Shown one piece after another: positions 59,102-64,000 of a stretch of DNA of 64,000 nucleotides. The position numbers and the translations under genes are program-made. Origin of the DNA: Streptomyces alfalfae (GTDB lineage: Bacteria > Actinomycetota > Actinomycetes > Streptomycetales > Streptomycetaceae); assembly GCF_004127445.1 (NCBI RefSeq), contig NZ_QEXM01000042.1:1-64000 (forward strand). The letters run 5' to 3'. Position 1 is the first letter of the stretch, and every line of letters starts with the position of its first letter. The notes beneath the pieces were generated by a model. It was given only the letters and a program-made list of their open reading frames with translations. It searched no databases and had not been told where the DNA came from.

Positions 59102-60034
59102 ATGAACTCAGACGCGACGCGATCGGACGCGGCACAAGCGGGACGAGTGAAGCGAGTGACGGCGCAGGCGCGGGCCTCGGTGGGGACGGAGGCGCGAGCC
59201 GAGGCGGGGGCCGGGGTGGGGGCGGAGCCGGTGGGGGCGCGGGCCGCAGCGGAGGCCGAGGCGGGGACGCAGCCCGCGGGGACTCGGGGCGGGGTGGCGG
59301 CGGAGGCAGGGGCCGTGATGGCGGCGGAGGCGCGGGCCGCGGTGGAGATGATCACCCGGGCGCACTTCGCCCTCCTCGACTTCGACGGCCCCATCTGCGG
59401 GCTCTTCGCCGGACACTCCGCGCGCGGCATAGCCCGGGAGCAGATCGGCTGGCTGGCCGAGCGGGGACTGCACGGCCTCCTGACGGACGACGTACGCGGG
59501 GAACGGGACCCCTTCCAGGTGCTGCGCGCGGTCGACGCGAGACAGCGCGGCAGTGATCTCGTGACCGAGCTGGAGGAGAGGCTGACCCAGCAGGAGCTGC
59601 GGGCGGTGCCGAGCGCCTTTCCGACCCCGTACGCCGACCCGCTCATACGGACCTGGTCGGCCGTCGGCACGCGGCTCGCCATCGCGACGAACAACTCCCC
59701 GCGGGCGGTGACCCGCTACCTCGACCTCCGCGGCCTGACGCCCTGCTTCACCCCCCACATCTACGGCCGCACGTCCCGCCTCGACCTCCTCAAGCCGGAC
59801 CCGCACTGCCTGCGCCGGGCGATGAGCGCGCTGGGCGCGGCGCCCGCCGAGACGGTGATGATCGGCGACGCCCCCTCGGACTGCCGCGCCGCCCGCGAAG
59901 CAGGCGTCGGCTTCGTGGGTTTCGCCCGGAACGAGACCAAGGCCGGCCTGCTCCGCGAGGCGGGCGCGAACGCCCTGGTCCCCGACTGGCAGCCGGTGCT
60001 CGCCCGGTTGCGGAGCAGGGGCTCAGTGAGGTGA
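59102..60034 (+). CDS. HAD family hydrolase with Ala-rich N-terminal extension
   Basis: A 310-aa phosphatase-like protein. The HAD motifs are FALLDFDGPICG (nucleophile Asp), IATNNSPRAV (motif II), LLKPDPHCLRRA (motif III Lys) and VMIGDAPSDCRAA (motif IV). The first 80 residues are an Ala/Glu/Gly/Arg low-complexity stretch of repeated EARAEAGAGVGAE type; the start is uncertain and the ATG at 59348 (MITRAHFALLDFDGP) gives the bare HAD core. Immediately follows regulator copy 2. The substrate is unknown. Confidence 0.85.
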   Translation: MNSDATRSDAAQAGRVKRVTAQARASVGTEARAEAGAGVGAEPVGARAAAEAEAGTQPAGTRGGVAAEAGAVMAAEARAAVEMITRAHFALLDFDGPICGLFAGHSARGIAREQIGWLAERGLHGLLTDDVRGERDPFQVLRAVDARQRGSDLVTELEERLTQQELRAVPSAFPTPYADPLIRTWSAVGTRLAIATNNSPRAVTRYLDLRGLTPCFTPHIYGRTSRLDLLKPDPHCLRRAMSALGAAPAETVMIGDAPSDCRAAREAGVGFVGFARNETKAGLLREAGANALVPDWQPVLARLRSRGSVR

Positions 60035-60493
60035 ACCGGACGCCGGAGGCGTTTGAGGCGGCTCCCAGACGGGGTTCCGGATCACCGGCGTGGCGGGCTT
60101 CACCCGGTCGAGCACGTCCCAGAGGTTTTGGAACCACTCCAAGTGGGACCGCGCGACCTGCCGTGTCGTCTTTGTACCGCTCCGCACGGTCCAGCCGAAA
60201 TATCGGGCGTCCCCATGCTTGATGCTGAGCCCGGCGGCGTCGAGGAAGTCGTGCACCCTGCCGTCCCTCTCGAAGGTGCTCTCCTCGATCCCGTACCAAC
60301 CGTGGAAGACACGCGCCTCATTCAGGATGTACAGCTTCGCCTGGGGGCCGTGCGGTGACTCCCGTACCTCGCAGTCGATGACGATGCGGGGGTCGTGCCG
60401 CCGAACGCGGTCGAGCAGTGCGCGCAGTTCGCGCCTGGACTTAGCTCTACCGAGCTGACCAGCCTCCCCCGATGCTCCGGCGAGACATATGCA
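60023..60493 (-). pseudogene. 5'-truncated third copy of the regulator C-terminal domain
   Basis: On the minus strand one frame is open for 156 codons after a TGA (60496-60494) but has no start codon until an internal GTG at 60256. Its translation contains GRAKSRRELRALLDRVRRHD, GPQAKLYILNEARVFHGWYG and RSHLEWFQNLWDVLDRVKP, which align with the KLYLLN and QSHLWFNALWSTI parts of the two GntR-type regulators. The DNA-binding half is missing. It overlaps the end of the HAD gene by 12 nt. This is a relic, or a product of frameshift, of a third regulator. Confidence 0.7.
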
Positions 60494-60496
60494 TCA

Positions 60497-60807
60497 GCCG
60501 GGCACGGGTGACTTTGGATGCACAAGTCTGCACTCAGCTGCCGTTCCCCCATGCCAGGCGTGACGTGGTCGACCCAGCCGTCCGAAAGTGGTGGCGTAGG
60601 CGCGTCGAACGGCTCTTCGGAACCCTCCGCCGTGTCGCGGATGACGACGACGGAACATACAGGTGCGGTGCTCGCCGAACCGGCGTGGCCCGCGCTGCGC
60701 ACATGGCTGGTGGGGTCAAAGTTCTGGCCGTGTTCGACACCTGCCGTGAGTTCGGTTCAGCGCAGGGCAAGGGCCCGCGACGGGGCCGTTAACGAGGGGA
60801 GCGGAGC
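60497..60807. other. Junction between core and accessory sequence (about 310 nt)
   Basis: Several overlapping frames exist on both strands but none has a recognisable domain. A minus-strand frame (VDHVTPGMGERQLSADL region) could be the lost N-terminal part of the relic, though it shows no helix-turn-helix. I looked for a tRNA or direct-repeat attachment site and found none. Confidence 0.4.
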
Positions 60808-61938
60808 ATGGCAACACCGATGCCAGAGGGTGCCGGAGAGGCGTTCGCAGAGTCTGCCGGCGAGGCGGTCCAGACGGCTGTCATGGCGTTCCGGTTGATG
60901 TCGGCCATCGCGGATGCGGTGCGTCGCCAGCAGCAGAGGAAGGCCGGGAGGGGGGAGGAACTTCCCGAGGCCGGGACGGCGGCGGCGGAGGCTTCGGACG
61001 TGGTGGAGAAGGCCCTGCCGCCGGATATTGGTGCGGCACTGCTGGGAGCTGCGGACTGGCCCCAGCTCGCGCAGCAGCTCATGGGTTTTCAGCAGGCGGG
61101 CGTCGACCTGGAGATGATGCTGCCGCGCGTCGGTGAAGTCGCCGTGGCGGTGCGGGATCAGGTGGCGGCGAATGCGGCGGGGGTGGCCCGTGAGGGTACG
61201 GACGAGTGGGTGAAGGCGCTGCGTGAGACGTTGCCGGCGGGGCCGGTGCGTGAGGCGATCCTGGTCTCTTCCGCGTGGCCGGAGATGGCCGCGACGATGG
61301 CGAGGCTGGATGCCCGTGGCGTCAACGTGCGGGCGGTCCTCGCGGCCGCGTACGAGGAGGGTGTCGGCGTCGACCGGTCGGTGGCGAAGACGCTTGCGGT
61401 GAAGGCACCGGCCATGAGCCGGGATGCGAGGCTGTCGTACGGGCCGCTGACGGTTGGACTGGACGTCCCTGTGGACCTCGACCTGGGGGACCGGGAGAGA
61501 GCGCTGCGGCAGTTGGCCATCAGCTCCTCGGAGAACCAGCGCTTCGTGCGTATGGTGCGCGAGGCGATGCCCGGGATGGAGCGGGAGGCGGATGCGCTGG
61601 TGGCGGCGCGTCAGTGGCCGCTGGTGGCGGCGCGGATGGCGGATGCGGAGAGGCTGGGCGTGCCGGTGGCGGAGCATCTGGCCGGGCTGGCGAAGGACAC
61701 GTCCTGGCAGAAGGGCCCGGCGTCGAGGCTGGTGCAGGCCGCCAATGACGTCTTGCGTAATCCGGTGGGTGTGGCGGCGGGGCGGAGGGCTGTGGTGGAC
61801 ACCGTGGCGGCTCGGTCGACGTCGCCGAGCGTGGGCCCTACTAAGGCGGCCGCCAAGGGCGGCGCGACACCAGAGGTGCCGGGAGTGGCCGCGCACAGGG
61901 AGGCCGGGCCCGCCGCGAAGGGCGGCAAGACCCGCTAG
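60808..61938 (+). CDS. Hypothetical Ala-rich helical protein (accessory)
   Basis: A 376-aa protein I do not recognise. It is almost wholly helical and Ala/Val-rich, with repeated blocks of about 110 residues that each contain a small-residue/Trp-Pro motif (LLGAADWPQLAQQLMGFQQA, LVSSAWPEMAATMARLDARG, LVAARQWPLVAARMADAERL). Those internal repeats suggest three copies of a helical unit. The tail is Lys/Ala-rich. GAGGGGAGCGGAGC precedes the ATG. Codon use has more T/G-ending codons than its neighbours, hinting at transfer. Likely part of the conjugation-type cluster that begins here. Confidence 0.75.
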   Translation: MATPMPEGAGEAFAESAGEAVQTAVMAFRLMSAIADAVRRQQQRKAGRGEELPEAGTAAAEASDVVEKALPPDIGAALLGAADWPQLAQQLMGFQQAGVDLEMMLPRVGEVAVAVRDQVAANAAGVAREGTDEWVKALRETLPAGPVREAILVSSAWPEMAATMARLDARGVNVRAVLAAAYEEGVGVDRSVAKTLAVKAPAMSRDARLSYGPLTVGLDVPVDLDLGDRERALRQLAISSSENQRFVRMVREAMPGMEREADALVAARQWPLVAARMADAERLGVPVAEHLAGLAKDTSWQKGPASRLVQAANDVLRNPVGVAAGRRAVVDTVAARSTSPSVGPTKAAAKGGATPEVPGVAAHREAGPAAKGGKTR

Positions 61939-62010
61939 CTCGCTGATACGTCTCTGAGACGTGCAGGTGCCGCGGGCCGGATTCCGGTCTGCGGCATCTG
62001 TCTCGTCGCT

Positions 62011-63078
62011 TCAGGGGCGGGTGGCGCCGCGGTAGTCGCGGGCGGGCATGGCAGTCTTCAGCGGGACCAGCTCCACGGACTTGCCGGTGCGGGGGGCGTG
62101 CAGGACCTTGCCGTCGCCCGCGTACATGGCCACGTGGTAGATGAATCCGGTGCCGTGGCTCCAGAACAGCAGGTCGCCCTGGCGCAGGTTGTCGCGGGCC
62201 ACGGGGTGGTCGGAGGTGGCGTCGTACTGTGCGTGTGCGGTGCGCGGGAGTTTGATCTTGGGCCAGTAGGCGTACTGCATGAGGCTGGAGCAGTCGAAGC
62301 CCTTGGTGCGTGAGGCGGCGCAGACGCCGTTGGCGTATCCGTTGTTGCCGTCGCAGAAGCCGCGCTCGGGGCCGTTGGGGGTGCCGCCGCCGTAGGCGTA
62401 GGGCGTGCCGATCTTGCGGGCGGCCTTGCGCAGTGCTTTGGCGGCGGTGGAGTGCCCGGCGACCTTCAGGTCGCCGCCCCCGTCGGGTGCGGAGAAGTCC
62501 TTCACGGTGCGCAGGATGATGCTGACGTAGTGCTGGGTTTCCGGGTAGGGGGGAATGCCCTTGTACTTCTGCACGGCGCCCCAGCCCGCGTTGTATCCGG
62601 CGAGGGCGAGGGCACGCGGGTCGCCCTTGATGCCGGACTTCTTGGCCTGGCCCAACAGGGAGCACATCAGGCGGCCCTGGGCGATGACGGCGTCGGGCAC
62701 GTCGTAGGGGTCCGCGCCGTTCTTGCCGTCGATGTCGCGGCCCCAGGTCGCCCAGGTGCCGTCGACGAATTGTGCCGGGCCCTTGGCGAACGCCTTGCTT
62801 TTCAGCTTGCGCGAGGTGTTGAAGCCGCTCTCCTGATGGAGCTGGGCAGCGAGCAGGCCCGCCGTTACCTCGCGGTGCTTGCACTCGCGGTCGGCGCGCC
62901 GGAGCCAGTGCCGGAACTCCTTGGGGACCTTGGCGGTCATGCCGCCGGCGAGGCCGTCCCCGCTGTCGTCGGGGAGGTCTGCATCGATCTCTGTGGCGAT
63001 CACCAGCACGAGGCCGAGCACGAGAAAGGAGATCAATCCGACGACGGTGGATATGGTGCCGATCAGGAGTTTCCGCAC
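62011..63078 (-). CDS. Lytic transglycosylase / NlpC-P60 hydrolase, second copy
   Basis: A 355-aa exported wall hydrolase. N-terminal helix (TISTVVGLISFLVLGLVLVI), transglycosylase domain (AAQLHQESGFNTSRKL with catalytic Glu, AKGPAQFVDGTWATW, ALAGYNAGWGAVQKY) and NlpC/P60 domain (TKGFDCSSLMQYAYW with catalytic Cys, GDLLFWSHG, YHVAMYAGDGKVLHAP with catalytic His). It is the same two-domain type as the 14844 gene but with a longer disulfide-rich insert before the Cys (CDGNNGYANGVCAASR). GTG start with GGGGAG. Such enzymes accompany conjugative type IV secretion. Confidence 0.92.
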   Translation of the reverse strand: MRKLLIGTISTVVGLISFLVLGLVLVIATEIDADLPDDSGDGLAGGMTAKVPKEFRHWLRRADRECKHREVTAGLLAAQLHQESGFNTSRKLKSKAFAKGPAQFVDGTWATWGRDIDGKNGADPYDVPDAVIAQGRLMCSLLGQAKKSGIKGDPRALALAGYNAGWGAVQKYKGIPPYPETQHYVSIILRTVKDFSAPDGGGDLKVAGHSTAAKALRKAARKIGTPYAYGGGTPNGPERGFCDGNNGYANGVCAASRTKGFDCSSLMQYAYWPKIKLPRTAHAQYDATSDHPVARDNLRQGDLLFWSHGTGFIYHVAMYAGDGKVLHAPRTGKSVELVPLKTAMPARDYRGATRP

Positions 63079-63347
63079 GCGTCAACTCCCCGATTGCTGG
63101 GCCCGGTTGTGCGGGCTGCCCGGAAGGGCGAGGAAAGGGCCGTTGGCGGTTGAACGTTCCATTTCGTGCGGTGAAATCCACAGGCTCGCCGCAATTGCAG
63201 CCGCAGTGGCCGCGCCTGCCTCATCGACACCTCTAACCCCCCGGATATACCGCTGACACGTGCGGCTCAGCAGATGCTACGGTCTGTGATCGTAGTCGGC
63301 CAAGAAGTAATGACGTGAACGACGGGGTGGCCGGGGGGAGTTCGACC

Positions 63348-63803
63348 ATGACCGTGTATGTATCAGTCCTGAAATACGCCATTGTGCCCGTTCAGGGTGA
63401 CGGTCTCGTGCCGTCGACCATCGCCGCGATGCTGGACGCGGACGAGCAGTGGGGCCAGGTGGCCCGCTCGCTCCGGCCCGGTGAGGCGATTCCGCTCGGG
63501 GCGCTGCCGGTGCTGGTGGCGGACACCACGGTGTACGGCACGCTGCGCGTCGAGCAGATGCTCCAGGCCTGGGATGCCCGGCTGCCGAAACCGTGGCTGG
63601 TGTGGACGGCCGATGCCCCGATGCGCCCGGCTCCTGACGCCCGACTGCGCATCCGCGCCCTGCAAGGACGGCTGGCCGGCGTGAGCCCGGTGCCCTACCT
63701 GCCCGTGCTGCGGACCGTGGAACGGCCCGACCAAGCTCTGGAGCACCGCTCGGTGCAGGCCGCCGCGGCCAAGCTCCGCGCCTCTCTCGAACGAAAAGGA
63801 TGA
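63348..63803 (+). CDS. Hypothetical soluble protein of the accessory cluster
   Basis: A 151-aa protein starting MTVYVSVLKYAIVPVQGDGL. It has an alpha/beta composition with the end HRSVQAAAAKLRASLERKG. I cannot assign a family. GGGGGGAG lies 7 nt before ATG 63348, favouring it over GTG 63315. It diverges from the wall hydrolase gene across 269 nt and its TGA touches the next ATG, so the two are in one operon. Confidence 0.75.
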   Translation: MTVYVSVLKYAIVPVQGDGLVPSTIAAMLDADEQWGQVARSLRPGEAIPLGALPVLVADTTVYGTLRVEQMLQAWDARLPKPWLVWTADAPMRPAPDARLRIRALQGRLAGVSPVPYLPVLRTVERPDQALEHRSVQAAAAKLRASLERKG

Positions 63804-64000
63804 ATGATCGTGGAAATCGCTGGCATCATCCCCGACGCCAAGCCGGTTCAGATCCCGGGCATGGGCGGCATCGTCGGTGACATGCTCGGCTGGGGCCTGT
63901 GGATCGTGCTGCTCTCCGGAGTGGTCGGTGCCGCCATCGGCGTGGCCAAGCTGGCCCTGTCCGACAAGAATCGGGGTGGCGGCAGTGAGCCCTTCAAGTG
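63804..64000 (+). CDS. Small membrane protein, pilin-like (partial, cut by window)
   Basis: The reading frame starts MIVEIAGIIPDAKPVQIPGM and has one long helix (GWGLWIVLLSGVVGAAIGVA) followed by a basic stretch, then runs off the window with no stop. GAAAAGGA precedes the ATG. Short helix, small residues and position beside a wall hydrolase fit a pilin or channel component of a conjugation-type system, as inference. Confidence 0.7.
   Translation, partial: MIVEIAGIIPDAKPVQIPGMGGIVGDMLGWGLWIVLLSGVVGAAIGVAKLALSDKNRGGGSEPFK

Noticed and set aside
60322..60702. Minus-strand frame of 126 codons upstream of the broken regulator copy
   Set aside because: I tested whether it is the missing DNA-binding half; it shows no helix-turn-helix and only overlaps in another frame, so I left it unannotated as a gene.
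60472..60792. Plus-strand frame of 106 codons in the junction region
   Set aside because: No ribosome site, no domain and Arg-rich shadow-like composition.
60035..60807. tRNA gene or attachment site at the edge of the accessory region
   Set aside because: No cloverleaf sequence or flanking direct repeat could be found by eye; the element, if it is one, may have its ends outside the window.

Overview
The window is a chromosomal segment of a high-GC actinomycete, almost certainly a Streptomyces. Evidence: very high third-position GC, the 5S rRNA sequence, actinomycete-only genes (mycothiol synthase, the WhiG anti-sigma factor RsiG, the nickel regulator Nur, GlnR), and a gene order that I recall, without a search, as that of the S. 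coelicolor SCO4121-SCO4185 region.

Layout. 1-281: 3' tip of 23S rRNA, 5S rRNA and terminator. 0.35-4.8 kb: a four-gene ABC-transporter/two-component operon and a divergent GNAT gene. 4.8-15.9 kb: a type IV secretion-like locus on the minus strand (coupling-protein-like, VirB4-like, SCO6880-type, VirB6-like, VirB8-like and pilin-like proteins) with a lipoprotein and a divergent wall hydrolase; there is no relaxase. It resembles the S. coelicolor cmd cluster as I remember it. 16-20.8 kb: PAP2 phosphatase, Tat-type FAD oxidoreductase, lipoprotein, a 61-aa protein and CsoR. 21-31 kb: a phosphate/polyphosphate block: DUF47-Pit transporter, pstSCAB with a PHO box, Nudix, CHAD and ppk. 31-34.6 kb: a GntR/YtrA-type ABC operon with a perfect 40-bp operator, and mshD. 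34.7-45 kb: secreted 5'-nucleotidase, LmeA-like protein, ABC-F protein, two-component pair, HtrA-like protease, LacI regulator and GlnR. 45.3-56.3 kb: hydrolase, MoaD-like protein, glutamine-rich membrane protein, second LmeA-like protein, a cysteine leader peptide with sulfurtransferase and DUF1416, DsrE, nitrobindin-like, Nur, YgfZ, Dtd, RsiG and Eis-like acetyltransferase.

56.4-60 kb holds two paralogous divergent modules, each a GntR-type regulator facing a ~61-aa two-helix membrane protein, with the same palindrome AGTTGG-N3-CCAACT between them. A HAD hydrolase and a broken third copy of the regulator's C-terminal domain follow. From 60.8 kb the content turns accessory: a large unknown protein, a second lytic transglycosylase/NlpC protein and small proteins that look like the start of another conjugation-type cluster, cut by the window end.

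Two cross-cutting patterns stand out. Several 3' flanks carry short tandem repeats that begin at, or include, the stop codon. Several genes from 49 to 58 kb have a -10 hexamer 6-8 nt before the start codon, which implies leaderless mRNAs.
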